From Acidovorax sp. 106 (lineage in GTDB: Bacteria > Pseudomonadota > Gammaproteobacteria > Burkholderiales > Burkholderiaceae_C), in NCBI RefSeq assembly GCF_003663825.1, contig NZ_RCCC01000001.1, positions 376,001-440,000 of the forward strand: a stretch of DNA of 64,000 bases. The letters run 5' to 3'. How positions within the stretch are numbered: the stretch's first letter is position 1; the number at the start of each line of letters is the position of its first letter. The notes below the pieces were generated by a model. The model had not been told where the DNA came from and searched no databases. It saw only the letters and a program-made list of their open reading frames with translations. A program made the translations under genes and the position numbers. Shown here piece after piece: positions 45,609 to 55,474 of this stretch.

Positions 45609-46112
45609 ATGCCGCCACTGCACCTCATCTACGCCCGCGCTGCCAATGGCGTGATCGGCAAAGACAACGCCATGCCCTGGCACCTGCCCGAAGACATGGC
45701 GCACTTCAAGCAGCTCACGCAGGGTTGCGCGGTCATCATGGGGCGCAAGACGTGGGACTCGCTGCCCCCGCGCTTTCGTCCCCTGCCGGGGCGCACCAAC
45801 ATCGTGGTCACCCGCCAAGGCGACTGGCAGGCCGAAGGCGCGCTGCGCGCAGACAGCCTGGAGCAAGCCCTGCAGCTTGCCCAGGCCGCCAGCACCGAGC
45901 CCAGCCGCCCGGTGTGGGTCATAGGCGGCGCCCAGATCTACGCCCAGGCCCTGCCGCTGGCCAGCCGCGTCGAGGTGACCGAGATTGCGCAAGACTTTGA
46001 CGGCGATGCCTACGCCCCCACGCTGGACGCGCAATGGGCAGAGGCCACGCGCACTGAGCACGTCAGCACCAACGGCCTGCCGTTTCACTTCGTGAGCTAT
46101 GTGCGGGGTTGA
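45609..46112 (+). CDS. folA: dihydrofolate reductase
   Basis: A 167-residue enzyme that reduces dihydrofolate to tetrahydrofolate with NADPH. Marks: LIYARAANGVIGKDNAMPWHLPEDMAHFKQLT (6-37), VIMGRKTWDSLP (about 43-54), and VWVIGGAQIYAQALP (about 109-123). The substrate acid in LPEDM is present. ATG 45609 is close after the DUF4337 gene. A family A repeat follows the stop. Confidence 0.98.
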   Translation: MPPLHLIYARAANGVIGKDNAMPWHLPEDMAHFKQLTQGCAVIMGRKTWDSLPPRFRPLPGRTNIVVTRQGDWQAEGALRADSLEQALQLAQAASTEPSRPVWVIGGAQIYAQALPLASRVEVTEIAQDFDGDAYAPTLDAQWAEATRTEHVSTNGLPFHFVSYVRG

Positions 46113-46143
46113 AGGGCACGCCCCTTACCCCCAGCAAAACTCC

Positions 46144-46200
46144 TGATTTCATAGCTGCTAGCGCTTATTCATCAAGCGCTAGAAGACTTTGTCATCCAAA
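46144..46200 (+). repeat. family A hairpin repeat, copy 7
   Basis: TTCATAGCTGCTAGCGCTTA, loop, TCAAGCGCTAGAAGACTTTG, in sense orientation 32 nt after the folA stop. Confidence 0.8.
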
Positions 46201-46288
46201 CCACAGGCCCACCTGCCTTGCCTGTTTTTCATTGGCTTGACGTAACACGCGTGTTACAACGACGACTTTCTTCAGAGGAAAAGCGTCC

Positions 46289-47773
46289 ATGGCCCATCGG
46301 AAAAGTCTCAACCGCACGGCAAAGCAACGCCGCATCGCGCACTTCTTGTCGCAGCCCCTGCAAGCGGCGGCCCCTGGCCAAAGCGCCACGCTGACGGCGG
46401 CACAAAAGGCCGACCTGGAAGCCCGCACCGTCGGGCGCGTGGTCTTCCCGTGGGACCCTGACTACGACCAGGACCGGCAGGAGACCAACCCCGCTTTCCA
46501 GGATTACCCCCTGGCCATCATCTACTGTGCCTGCGACGCCGACGTGCTGGCCAGCCTCGCGTTTACGCAGGTGCTGGGGGTGGCAGTTTCAGTCCGCTCG
46601 GGCGGGCACAGCACGGCGGGCTATTCCGTCAACACCGGCGGCATCGTGATTGACCTGAGCGAGATGAAGGGCGTGGTGCTGGACGAAGACCGGGCCCTGG
46701 TGCATGTGCTGCCCGGCACGCCGTTTGAGGTGTTCAACGGCGCACTCAATGGCACGGGCTGGCATGTGCCCACGGGGGCCTGCGGCAGCGTGTGCGTGGC
46801 CGGGTTTGTGCAAGGCGGGGGCTATGGCTACACCTCGCGGACCTATGGCATCCAAAGCGACAAGGCGGCGGCGTTTCGCGTGGCACTGGCCAGTGGCAAG
46901 ATAGTCACCGCCAAGGCCGAAGGCGAACATGCCGACCTGTTCTGGGCTTTGCGGGGCGGCACGGGTGGCAACTTTGGCGTGGTGCTGCAGGTCAGCTACC
47001 ACATGGTGCGTCTGCCGTCGGTGTGGGGCTGGTCCATCACCTGGCAGGCCGAGCAGGCCGCGCAGGTGCTGGAGCTGCTGCAAAAGGACTACACCCGCCG
47101 GGGAGCCCCAGAACAGCTGGGCTACATGATGAACCTGGGCTACTACAACGGGCAGGTGGTGTACATGGTGCAGGGCATGTACTGCGGCCCGCGGGACGAG
47201 GGCTATGCAGCCATCGAGCCGCTGCTGCAAATCCCCGGTGCGCAGCTGGTGGTGGACAAAGTGGGCACGTACCCAGAGCTGAACGAGTACTTTGAAGACC
47301 ACCCCTACCCGCTGCCGCAAGACCTGCCCGACGGCATTTGCGAGACCAAGGCCAGCGGGTATATCGACAAGCCCATTCCCCAGGCGGTGTGGCAGCAGGT
47401 CATCGATCAGTTCCACAAGGCCGTCAACCCCTGGAGCATGGTCTACACCGAACCCTACGGCGGCGCCATTGCCCGCTACCCAGTGAAGGACAGCGCCTTC
47501 GTGCACCGCCATGTGGACATGGACATCGTGATCGATGGCTGCTGGCGCAATGAGGAAGAGCGCGTGACGGTGCAAGCCTGGATCGACGGGCTGTACGACC
47601 TGCTGCGCCCCTACATGAACGGGCATGTGTACCAGAACTACCCCAACCGGGCTTTGCAGGACTTTGCCCAGGCCTATTGGGGCGATGAAGCGTACCTGCG
47701 GCTGCGCGAAATCAAGACCAAGTACGATCCGACGAACTTCTTCTGCTACCAGCAGAGCATTGCGCCTTTGTGA
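46289..47773 (+). CDS. FAD-dependent oxidase, berberine-bridge-enzyme type
   Basis: A 494-residue flavoenzyme. The PCMH FAD domain (about 65-250) has SVRSGGHSTAGYS, where the His is the 8-alpha attachment residue. GACGSVCVAGFVQGGGYG holds a Cys in the position of the second covalent link. The C-terminal BBE segment YQNYPNRALQDFAQAYWGDEAYLRLREIKTKYDPTNFF (about 448-485) confirms the family. Members oxidise sugars, oligosaccharides or aromatic/alkaloid alcohols. The N-terminus is basic and not a clear signal peptide. Substrate unknown; it stands alone. Confidence 0.9.
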   Translation: MAHRKSLNRTAKQRRIAHFLSQPLQAAAPGQSATLTAAQKADLEARTVGRVVFPWDPDYDQDRQETNPAFQDYPLAIIYCACDADVLASLAFTQVLGVAVSVRSGGHSTAGYSVNTGGIVIDLSEMKGVVLDEDRALVHVLPGTPFEVFNGALNGTGWHVPTGACGSVCVAGFVQGGGYGYTSRTYGIQSDKAAAFRVALASGKIVTAKAEGEHADLFWALRGGTGGNFGVVLQVSYHMVRLPSVWGWSITWQAEQAAQVLELLQKDYTRRGAPEQLGYMMNLGYYNGQVVYMVQGMYCGPRDEGYAAIEPLLQIPGAQLVVDKVGTYPELNEYFEDHPYPLPQDLPDGICETKASGYIDKPIPQAVWQQVIDQFHKAVNPWSMVYTEPYGGAIARYPVKDSAFVHRHVDMDIVIDGCWRNEEERVTVQAWIDGLYDLLRPYMNGHVYQNYPNRALQDFAQAYWGDEAYLRLREIKTKYDPTNFFCYQQSIAPL

Positions 47774-47825
47774 GCGGAGCGGCGCCGATGGGCGCCGCGC
47801 CTTACTGGCCTGCCTGCGCGGCCCA

Positions 47826-49157
47826 TTACACAGGGGCTGGGACGGCGTAATGCACGCAGCCCTTGCCACCCCGCTTGGCTTCGTACATGGCGTGGTCAGC
47901 GCGGGTCAGCAACTCATCCACCATGGCGGGCAGCGGTGGGTGGGCGGCCACCCCAATGCTCACACCCAACGTCACCCGCACGCCATCATTGTCAGGCAGC
48001 GCAAAGGGCGTGGCAAAGGCCTGCATCAGGCGGTCAATGAACTGCTGGAGGTCACGCGGATTGGGGTTGCCACGCATCAGAACAGTGAACTCGTCGCCCC
48101 CGAGCCGGGCCAGCGTGTCGCCCGCACGCACCACGTGGGCCAGACGCTGGGCCACCAGGCGCAGCACGGTGTCACCCATATGGTGGCCATACAGGTCGTT
48201 GACCTCCTTGAAGCCGTCCAGGTCCATGAACAGAATGACAACGCCATCATATGTATCCGCGCCCTCTTCCAATTGACTGACGGCGTCTTGCGCTTTGACC
48301 ATGAATGCCCCCCGGTTCAGCAGGCCCGTCAAGGAGTCATGCTGAGCCAAGTGCAGCAGCCGATCAGCTGCAGCGACACGCTCGGTGATGTCTTCAATCT
48401 GGCACATGATGGAGACGGTCTCCCCACGCAGATTGATGAGCGCCGAGTTGAACCACATGCAGTGCTGAACACTGCCATCTGGCCGGATGAAAGAGGCCTC
48501 GACCCGGTTTTGGCGCTCGGTCCCTGATAGCAAGCGGTGGAGCCCCTTGCGCAGCGCACCGACCCGGACGTCCTCGCCCACCAAGCCCAAGAGAGATTCG
48601 CCTTGGTGCGAGGCGTGGTGCCAGCCAAACCACTCGGTGGCGCGGCTGGAGCAATGCACCAAGCCCAGCTGGGCATCCAACTCCACCACGGCCAGCGGGC
48701 TGTTTTCCATGTGTGAAAAAAGCTTTTGGTTGGCCGAACGCAAGGCCTCGGTGGTGACCTTGAGTTCGTGCACTTCCAGCGCGGAATTGACCAGACCACC
48801 GACCTGCCCCTCCTCGTCCAGCCAGGGATGCAGGCTGATGGAGAACCAAACCTCTTGCCCTTCGGCGTTGCAAATCTGCCGCTGATAGGTGACTTCATGG
48901 CCTGCCAAGGCACGGTCGATATGGGGGCGAAACTGCGCGCGGGCGGCATCGCTGTACAGCGAGGTCAGGGTGCGGCCCAGCAGTTCTTTAGGCCGGGCGT
49001 TGAACCAGTTGGCATAGGCCTCATTGGCATACAGAATGCTCAGGTCATTGTCGACCACGCAGATCGTCGCACCCGTATGGCGCGTGACGATCTCCAGCAA
49101 ATGGGGTGCCGGCAATGACTCACCAAGGGCTGTAGAGCAGGACAAACGATCGTTCAT
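47826..49157 (-). CDS. PAS-PAS-GGDEF diguanylate cyclase
   Basis: A 443-residue soluble protein. Two PAS/PAC units cover about 18-145 (LEIVTRHTGATICVVDNDLSILYANEAYANWF) and about 150-270 (with the PAC-like EASFIRPDGSVQHCMW). The GGDEF domain covers about 275-435, with HDSLTGLLNR, LFMDLDGFKEVND and an intact active site RLGGDEFTVL. There is no EAL domain, so it should make c-di-GMP under control of the PAS sensors. It is transcribed away from xthA. Confidence 0.92.
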   Translation of the reverse strand: MNDRLSCSTALGESLPAPHLLEIVTRHTGATICVVDNDLSILYANEAYANWFNARPKELLGRTLTSLYSDAARAQFRPHIDRALAGHEVTYQRQICNAEGQEVWFSISLHPWLDEEGQVGGLVNSALEVHELKVTTEALRSANQKLFSHMENSPLAVVELDAQLGLVHCSSRATEWFGWHHASHQGESLLGLVGEDVRVGALRKGLHRLLSGTERQNRVEASFIRPDGSVQHCMWFNSALINLRGETVSIMCQIEDITERVAAADRLLHLAQHDSLTGLLNRGAFMVKAQDAVSQLEEGADTYDGVVILFMDLDGFKEVNDLYGHHMGDTVLRLVAQRLAHVVRAGDTLARLGGDEFTVLMRGNPNPRDLQQFIDRLMQAFATPFALPDNDGVRVTLGVSIGVAAHPPLPAMVDELLTRADHAMYEAKRGGKGCVHYAVPAPV

Positions 49158-49463
49158 AGAAAGCAGGTCGACACCAATTGGCTCCGATGTGAACGGGGTC
49201 CAAGCCTATCTGGGACCCTCATCCCAACGCCATGCGCTAAGCCACTGAAAACCACCAAGGGCTGAAGCCACCACGTAGCAACACTAGGATAACCCAGGCC
49301 ACCCAAAACAACACCCCGAATTGCAGGGCAATCTGTCATCTGTCACCCCCAAAGTGGAGTGGCGACCACAATGCGGCTTCGCTCAGTGCCCGAATGCGCC
49401 ACCAGGGCACCCAAACGGGTTCTAATGCGCCCCATCTTTGGCCCCTCATCACGCAAAACCCCC

Positions 49464-50255
49464 ATGAAGCTTGCCACCTGGAACGTCAACTCCCTCTCGG
49501 TTCGCCTGCCCCAAGTGCTGGCCTGGCTGGCCGCCAACCCGGTCGATGCACTGTGCCTGCAAGAGCTGAAGCTGACCGACGACAAATTCCCCCACGCCGC
49601 GTTGCAAGAGGCGGGCTACCACGCTGTCGCCTTTGGGCAAAAAACGTACAACGGCGTGGCCATCCTCAGCCGCCAGCCGCTGCGCGATGTGGTGCGCAAC
49701 ATCCCGGGCTTTGCCGACGAGCAGTCTCGCGTCATTGCCGCCACGCTGGACACGCCCGACGGCCCCTTGCGATTGCTCAATGGCTATTTCGTGAATGGGC
49801 AGGAACCAGGTTCGGAAAAGTTTGCCTACAAAATGCGCTGGCTGCAGGCCCTGCACGACTGGATTGCCGCAGAAATGGCCACCCACCCACGCCTGGTGCT
49901 GGTGGGCGACTTCAACGTGGCCCCGGAAGACCGCGACTCTTACGACCCTGAGGGCCTGCGCGAGACGATTCACCACACCACCGAAGAGCGCAACCACTTC
50001 AAGGCGCTGCTGGCACTGGGCCTGACCGATGCGTTTCGCCTGTTTGAGCAGCCTGAAAAGAGCTTTTCTTGGTGGGACTACCGCATGCTGGGGTTCCAGA
50101 AAAACCGGGGACTGCGCATTGACCACATCCTGGTCAGTGAGGCCTTGCGCCCCACCGTGACAGCCTGCGTGGTGGACCGCGCGCCACGCAAAAACCCGCA
50201 GCCCAGCGACCACACCCCCGTGGTGGTGACGCTGGGCGAGTCACCCAGCGAATAA
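49464..50255 (+). CDS. xthA: exodeoxyribonuclease III
   Basis: A 263-residue AP endonuclease/3'-5' exonuclease for base excision repair. The metal and active-site motifs are MKLATWNVNSLSVRLPQVL (1-19), CLQELKLTDDKFP (about 31-43, Glu as metal ligand), VGDFNVAPEDRDSYDP (about 147-162), SWWDYR and the final LRIDHILVS and PSDHTPVVV. ATG 49464 gives the standard start. Confidence 0.96.
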   Translation: MKLATWNVNSLSVRLPQVLAWLAANPVDALCLQELKLTDDKFPHAALQEAGYHAVAFGQKTYNGVAILSRQPLRDVVRNIPGFADEQSRVIAATLDTPDGPLRLLNGYFVNGQEPGSEKFAYKMRWLQALHDWIAAEMATHPRLVLVGDFNVAPEDRDSYDPEGLRETIHHTTEERNHFKALLALGLTDAFRLFEQPEKSFSWWDYRMLGFQKNRGLRIDHILVSEALRPTVTACVVDRAPRKNPQPSDHTPVVVTLGESPSE

Positions 50256-50330
50256 CCGCCGCAAGGCCAACGCGCAGAAGCGCCAAGGGCAGCGAGCATG
50301 GTGCGCGCTGCCCTTGAAAACCCACATATC

Positions 50331-50388
50331 GCTATAAATTTAGTAGCTGCCAGCGCTTTACCAACAGGCGCCAGAGTGCCTTTTACCC
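50331..50388 (+). repeat. family A hairpin repeat, copy 8
   Basis: TTAGTAGCTGCCAGCGCTTTA, loop, AGGCGCCAGAGTGCCTTTT, filling the convergent gap between xthA and ntrC and touching the ntrC stop codon at 50383. Confidence 0.7.
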
Positions 50389-52062
50389 CTCATCCGGCGC
50401 ATCCAGTCCCAGCTCCTGGATCTTGCGGGTGATGGTGTTGCGGCCAATGCCCAAGCGTTGCGCAGCCTCCATGCGGCGGCCATGGGTGGCCGCCAAAGCC
50501 GTGCGAATGAGGCGCGACTCAAAGCGGCGGGTCAGCGCATCCCACACATCGGGCTGACCAGAGGCCAGCAGCTTCTGCGCATCAATCTCCAGCGAATGCT
50601 CCCAGCCAAGTACGGCAGCAGGCGCTTGAGACGCCAGGGCCGAAGGGGCGATGGAGGCCAGGCCCGCACCCGACGCGTCATACCGGTCCGCGCCAGCGCC
50701 CATGGGGACGGCAGCAGCCGGGGCCGCATGGGGCACCGCCGGGCTCACACCCGCGGGTTGCCAATCGGCAGGCACCGCCGCCGCAGGCGCAGCAACGGGG
50801 GCCAATGCCACAGGCACGGCCAGGGCAGGCTCGTGTGTTGCCACAGGTGCTGCGACTGGCGCGGCTGCGGCCACCGGCAACAGCGGGGCTTCAAGCACCT
50901 CAGGGGGCAGGTCTTGCAACGAAATCACCTGGGCGGGCGCCATCACCGTGAGCCAATGGCAGATGTTTTCCAATTGGCGTACGTTGCCAGGGAACGAGAA
51001 CTGCTCCAGGCGGGCCAAGGCAGCATCGGCAATGCGTTTGGGCTCCACCCCCAGCTGCCGCGCGCTTTGCTGCAGAAAATGGCGGGTGAGCATGGGCACG
51101 TCGGCATGGCGCTCGCGCAGTGCGGGCAAGCGCAGGCGAATCACGTTCAGTCGGTGGAACAAGTCTTCGCGAAACCCGCCCTCTTTGACGCGCAGCTCCA
51201 GGTTCTGGTGGGTTGCAGCGATCACGCGCACATGCGACTTGACGGCGGCGTGTCCGCCAACGCGGTAAAACTGCCCATCCGACAGCACGCGCAGCAAGCG
51301 GGTCTGCAGGTCAAAAGGCATGTCGCCGATTTCGTCGAGAAACAGCGTGCCGCCTTCGGCCTGCTCGAAACGGCCGCGCCGCTGGGTTTGCGCGCCGGTG
51401 AAGGCACCCCGCTCGTGACCGAACAGCTCGGATTCCAACAAGTCCTTCGGAATGGCCGCCGTGTTGATGGCCACAAAGGGGCCGTCTGCCACGGGCGAAT
51501 GCTTGTGCAGCGCACGCGCCACCAGCTCTTTGCCCGAGCCCGATTCGCCGGTGATGAGCACCGTGACCTGGCTCTGCGAGAGGCGGCCAATGGCGCGGAA
51601 CACGTCCTGCATTGCGGGCGCCTGGCCCAGCATCTCAGGCGTCTCGGCCTGGCGCTCTTCCGTCACCTCTTCGCGCTGGCTTTCCTCCACGGCACGGCGG
51701 ATCAGCTCGACCGCCTTAGGCAAGTCAAAGGGTTTGGGCAGGTATTCAAACGCACCGCGCTGGAAGGCCGAAACGGCGCTATCGAGGTCGGAGTACGCCG
51801 TCATGATGATGACGGGTAGCCCAGGCTGCAGTTCGCGCACTTTCTCCAGCAATTGCAGGCCCGAACCGCCCGGCATGCGGATGTCGCTGACCAGCACCTG
51901 CGGGCCTTGCCGCGCTGGATCGCCCGCTGTCACATCGGCCAGCGCATCCAGCACTTCGCGGGGGTGGGTGAAGCTGCGCGTGGGCAGGTTCTCGCGGGCC
52001 AGCGCTTTTTCCAGGACGAAGCGGATCGACGGGTCATCATCTACTAACCAGATCGGCTTCAT
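50383..52062 (-). CDS. ntrC: nitrogen regulation response regulator NtrC
   Basis: A 559-residue sigma-54 activator. The receiver domain (1-125) has the acidic pocket DDD (8-10), phospho-Asp60 in VSDIRMPG and a conserved Lys in PKPFD. The AAA+ domain (about 145-380) has Walker A GESGSGKE, the sigma-54 contact loop GAFTGA, and [13 protein letters not shown]. The C-terminal Fis-type helix-turn-helix is at about 520-555 ([22 protein letters not shown]). A long Ala/Pro/Val-rich linker of about 110 residues separates the last two. NtrB phosphorylates it; the targets include glnA. Confidence 0.97.
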   Translation of the reverse strand: MKPIWLVDDDPSIRFVLEKALARENLPTRSFTHPREVLDALADVTAGDPARQGPQVLVSDIRMPGGSGLQLLEKVRELQPGLPVIIMTAYSDLDSAVSAFQRGAFEYLPKPFDLPKAVELIRRAVEESQREEVTEERQAETPEMLGQAPAMQDVFRAIGRLSQSQVTVLITGESGSGKELVARALHKHSPVADGPFVAINTAAIPKDLLESELFGHERGAFTGAQTQRRGRFEQAEGGTLFLDEIGDMPFDLQTRLLRVLSDGQFYRVGGHAAVKSHVRVIAATHQNLELRVKEGGFREDLFHRLNVIRLRLPALRERHADVPMLTRHFLQQSARQLGVEPKRIADAALARLEQFSFPGNVRQLENICHWLTVMAPAQVISLQDLPPEVLEAPLLPVAAAAPVAAPVATHEPALAVPVALAPVAAPAAAVPADWQPAGVSPAVPHAAPAAAVPMGAGADRYDASGAGLASIAPSALASQAPAAVLGWEHSLEIDAQKLLASGQPDVWDALTRRFESRLIRTALAATHGRRMEAAQRLGIGRNTITRKIQELGLDAPDEG

Positions 52063-52099
52063 GTGTTTCTACCTTCCCTGTGGTTGTGTGCCTCGGACC

Positions 52100-53185
52100 T
52101 CAGGGGAGTGGAATCAGGATTCGGAAGTCGGTGCGACCCGCCACGCTGTCGCACTCGATCAACCCATGGTGGCGCTGCACAAACGTCTGTGCCAGCGTCA
52201 AACCCAAGCCCGACCCGCCATCGCGCCCCGACACCAGAGGGTAAAAAATCCGCTCTTTGATGGCATCGGGCACCCCCGGTCCGTTGTCGATGACATGCAA
52301 TTCCAATGCCAGGCGATAACGCTGCCGGCCAAAGGTGACCTGCCGGGCCACGCGGGTGCGCAGGGTGATGACAGCATCGCCTTGCGCAATGCGCTCGGTC
52401 AAGGCCTGGGCGGCGTTCTGTACCACGTTGAGCAGGGCCTGAATCAGCTGGGCCCGGTCACCCCGGAACTCAGGGATGGAGGTGTCGTAGTCGCGTGCAA
52501 CTTTAAGGCCCTGCGGGTATTCCACCAGCACCAGCGAGCGCACACGCTCACACACCTCGTGGATGTTCACATCACCCACCAAGTGGGGGTGGCGGTGGGG
52601 CGCCAGCAGACGATCTACCAGGCTTTGCAGCCGGTCGGCTTCGTGGATGATGACCTGTGTGTACTCCTTGAGTTCACGGCTTTCCAGGTCCATCTCCAGC
52701 AACTGGGCCGCGCCGCGAATGCCCCCCAAGGGGTTCTTGATCTCGTGCGCCAGGTTGCGGATCAACTCCTTGTTTGCCAAGGCCTGCTCTCGCAATCGCT
52801 CTTCGCGGTCCTGCCGGGCTTGCTGCTCCAGCGGCCACAGCTCCACCAGCATTTCGCCCAGGCGCTCTGAAGCCGCTACGTTCACGTGCACAGGCACCGG
52901 GTCCTGGGTCAGGCGTCGCAAGCTGGCTTCAAAGCGCAGCGCGGCAAAGTCCTGCACCTTGGCGCCCGACAGGGCCGTTTGCAGCAAGGCGGGATCGGTG
53001 AAGAAGGCAGAAAAATCGGCCCCCTCCAGGGTGCGGCGCGACAGCCCCAGCGTGTTTTCCAGTGCCGCATTGGCAAACTGCACCGAGCCATCGGTGCGCA
53101 ACACGGCGATCAGGGTGGACAGCAGGTCCAGCGAATGAAAACGGCTGAGGCCCTGAGTGGCATCAGCCGTGTGGTTTGTTGTCAC
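52100..53185 (-). CDS. ntrB: nitrogen regulation sensor kinase NtrB
   Basis: A 361-residue cytoplasmic histidine kinase. A PAS domain (about 20-120, LIAVLRTDGSVQFANAALENTLGLS) senses via PII. The H box NLAHEIKNPLGGIRGAAQLLE (about 147-167) holds the phosphorylated His. N, D and G boxes are at NVVQNAAQAL, IDNGPGVP and GGSGLGLTLAQ. The stop is 37 bp before ntrC, so the two are cotranscribed. There is no membrane segment, as expected for NtrB. Confidence 0.97.
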   Translation of the reverse strand: MTTNHTADATQGLSRFHSLDLLSTLIAVLRTDGSVQFANAALENTLGLSRRTLEGADFSAFFTDPALLQTALSGAKVQDFAALRFEASLRRLTQDPVPVHVNVAASERLGEMLVELWPLEQQARQDREERLREQALANKELIRNLAHEIKNPLGGIRGAAQLLEMDLESRELKEYTQVIIHEADRLQSLVDRLLAPHRHPHLVGDVNIHEVCERVRSLVLVEYPQGLKVARDYDTSIPEFRGDRAQLIQALLNVVQNAAQALTERIAQGDAVITLRTRVARQVTFGRQRYRLALELHVIDNGPGVPDAIKERIFYPLVSGRDGGSGLGLTLAQTFVQRHHGLIECDSVAGRTDFRILIPLP

Positions 53186-53195
53186 AGTGAAGTTA

Positions 53196-53708
53196 TCAGT
53201 TGGCGGGTAAACGGCTCAGTTCGCGTTTGATGCCTGCGACATCGCTCTCGCTGCGGGCGACTGCGGCCTTGAGCTCGGCAGTGCGCTCCATGTAGCGCTG
53301 TGGGTTGCGCAAATCCAGCGCATTGCGCTCTGGCGCGCCGCCGTTGTATTCCTTGACCAGTTCCGCCTGCCGGGCCTCGGCCTTGCGCAACTCGGACTCC
53401 AGGATCGCGCGCGCATCAGAATCGCGCGCACGCTGGTCGTTGTTGCTGACACGCGGCGCCCCTGCAGGCGATGACGATGAGGCGGAAGAAGAAGCAGATG
53501 AGCCACCAGACGAGGCCCCACCGCCACCCGAAGGCCGCGAACCCTGGATGACGGTGACATTGCCCCCCTCAACGAGTTTGCAGCCACGCTCCTTGGCTTG
53601 GGTGGCATTGTTGGTGTATTCGTTGCCGCAGCGGTAGATGCGGTCTTGCGCCAGGGCGGCGACTGGCAGCGCCGCCAAGATCCACAGGGTGAGTAGCGTT
53701 TTGTTCAT
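53196..53708 (-). CDS. small exported protein, DUF4124-like N-terminus
   Basis: A 170-residue protein. A signal peptide (about 1-21, LLTLWILAALPVAALAQ) is followed by RIYRCGNEYTNN and a CK pair that resemble the DUF4124 start. A Ser/Gly/Ala low-complexity linker (about 60-90) and a charged helical end (about 100-165, LRKAEARQAELVKEYN ... RYMERTAELKAAVARSES) follow. Function unknown. GAGGAA stands before ATG 53708. It lies between glnA and ntrB on the same strand, behind the glnA terminator. Confidence 0.82.
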   Translation of the reverse strand: MNKTLLTLWILAALPVAALAQDRIYRCGNEYTNNATQAKERGCKLVEGGNVTVIQGSRPSGGGGASSGGSSASSSASSSSPAGAPRVSNNDQRARDSDARAILESELRKAEARQAELVKEYNGGAPERNALDLRNPQRYMERTAELKAAVARSESDVAGIKRELSRLPAN

Positions 53709-53873
53709 AGATTTTCCTCGCACAGTGCATGCAGGGTTGCCGTGGAGTATCTCCCAATCACTCCGCATCGCCAATGTAGCGAGGGGCACGGCTGGCAGGG
53801 ATTTGTGTAAGGATGCAACGCTTTACACGACTGCCTCACCGAGGTGGATAAACCGCGCTCGCCAATGTTCCAT

Positions 53874-53901
53874 AAAAAAAGGCGGCCGAAGCCGCCTTTT
53901 T
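53874..53901 (-). terminator. intrinsic terminator of glnA
   Basis: GGCGGC / GCCGCC stem with CGAA loop (53881-53896), flanked by A7 and T5 on the plus strand, so it reads as stem plus T7 on the minus strand. It stands 28 nt after the glnA stop codon. The gap to the next gene holds nothing else that I can see. Confidence 0.92.
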
Positions 53902-53928
53902 GGCAAGTGACAGCCGCGTTGCGGGCTA

Positions 53929-55344
53929 TCAGAGCGAGTAGTACATGTCGTACTCGACAGGGTGCACGGCCATGCGGAAGCGGGTCACTTCGTTCATCTT
54001 CAGATCGATATAGGCGTCGATCATGCTGTCGGTGAACACGCCACCCTTGGTCAGGAATGCACGGTCCTTGTCCAGGTGCTCCAGCGCCTGGTCCAGGCTG
54101 TGGCACACGGTAGGCACCAGCTTGTCTTCTTCTGGGGGCAGATGGTACAGGTCCTTCGTAGCGGCTTCGCCAGGATGGATCTTGTTTTCCACACCGTCCA
54201 GACCCGCCATCAGCAAGGCAGCGAAGCCCAGGTAGGGGTTCATCAGTGGATCGGGGAAGCGGGCTTCCACACGACGGCCCTTGGGGTTAGCAACGTAAGG
54301 GATGCGGATCGAGGCAGAACGGTTCTTGGCCGAGTAAGCCAGCTTCACCGGGGCTTCGAAGTGAGGCACCAAGCGCTTGTAGCTGTTGGTACCAGGGTTG
54401 GTGATGGCGTTCAGGGCACGGGCGTGCTTGATGATGCCGCCGATGTAGTACAGCGCGTAGTCCGACAGGCCTGCATAGCCGTCGCCAGCAAACAGGTTCT
54501 TGCCATCCTTCCAGACGGACTGGTGCACGTGCATGCCGGAGCCGTTGTCACCGTGGTAAGGCTTGGGCATGAACGTAGCGGTCTTGCCGTAGGCGTTGGC
54601 CACGTTGTGGATCACGTACTTTTGCAGGATGGTCCAGTCGGCGCGCTCAACCAGCGTGCTGAAACGGGTGCCGATTTCGTTCTGGCCAGCGCCCGCCACT
54701 TCGTGGTGGAACACTTCGACCGGGATGCCCAGGGACTCGAGGATCAAGGACATTTCAGCGCGCATGTCTTGCGTGCTGTCAACTGGAGGCACGGGGAAGT
54801 AGCCGCCCTTGACGGTGGGACGGTGGCCGCGGTTGCCACCTTCGAGCTTGGCGCCAGTGTTCCAGGGGGCTTCGTATTCGTCGATTTCGTAGAAAGTGTT
54901 GTTGGGCTCAGTGCTCCAGCGAACGCCGTCGAAGATGAAGAATTCTGGCTCAGGACCGAAGTAGGCTGTGTCGCCCAGGCCGGATGCCTTCAGGTAGGCT
55001 TCAGCGCGCTTAGCGATGGAGCGTGGATCGCGGTCATAGGCCTTGCCATCGCTGGGCTCGATCACGTCGCAAGTCAGGATCAGCGTGGTTTCTTCGAAGA
55101 AGGGATCGATGTTGGCCGTGCTGGGATCAGGGATCAGCTGCATGTCGGAGGCTTCAATGCCCTTCCAGCCAGCGATCGAAGAGCCGTCAAAGGCATGGCC
55201 CGAAATGAACTTGTCTTCGTCGAAGTGAGAGACAGGCACCGTGGTGTGCTGCTGCTTGCCACGGGTATCAGTGAAACGGAAGTCAACGAACTTGACTTCG
55301 TTTTCCTTCACCATCTTCATCACATCTGCAACGGTCTTGGCCAT
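53929..55344 (-). CDS. glnA: glutamine synthetase, type I
   Basis: A 471-residue dodecameric enzyme joining ammonia to glutamate with ATP. Marks: [12 protein letters not shown] (about 22-33), [15 protein letters not shown] (about 51-65), metal and substrate ligands in [11 protein letters not shown] and [19 protein letters not shown], and NRSASIRIP. The adenylylation tyrosine is present in [10 protein letters not shown] (E. coli Tyr397 counterpart), so GlnE control is expected. ATG 55344 has AGGAGA upstream and gives the standard N-terminus AKTVADVM. Confidence 0.98.
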   Translation of the reverse strand: MAKTVADVMKMVKENEVKFVDFRFTDTRGKQQHTTVPVSHFDEDKFISGHAFDGSSIAGWKGIEASDMQLIPDPSTANIDPFFEETTLILTCDVIEPSDGKAYDRDPRSIAKRAEAYLKASGLGDTAYFGPEPEFFIFDGVRWSTEPNNTFYEIDEYEAPWNTGAKLEGGNRGHRPTVKGGYFPVPPVDSTQDMRAEMSLILESLGIPVEVFHHEVAGAGQNEIGTRFSTLVERADWTILQKYVIHNVANAYGKTATFMPKPYHGDNGSGMHVHQSVWKDGKNLFAGDGYAGLSDYALYYIGGIIKHARALNAITNPGTNSYKRLVPHFEAPVKLAYSAKNRSASIRIPYVANPKGRRVEARFPDPLMNPYLGFAALLMAGLDGVENKIHPGEAATKDLYHLPPEEDKLVPTVCHSLDQALEHLDKDRAFLTKGGVFTDSMIDAYIDLKMNEVTRFRMAVHPVEYDMYYSL

Positions 55345-55390
55345 CAGGTTCTCCTGGGTAAAGCGCTTGTTGAAAAAATTTAACGAAATT

Positions 55391-55407
55391 AAGCAGGTTG
55401 CGTGCCA
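55391..55407 (-). promoter_or_regulatory. sigma-54 promoter of glnA
   Basis: Reads TGGCAC, 5-nt spacer, CTGCT on the minus strand, against the consensus TGGCAC-N5-TTGCW (one mismatch), with GG and GC at the correct -24/-12 spacing. The start should be near 55381, about 37 nt before the ATG. Confidence 0.8.
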
Positions 55408-55474
55408 ACTGGCCACACCCACTGCACTACCGTGGCGCAAAGCCTTCGCATTTGAAGTGCCGAGGACAAAGCAA

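Noticed and set aside
53962..55383. Plus-strand frame of 473 codons
   Set aside because: Exactly antisense to glnA; composition is that of a reversed conserved gene.
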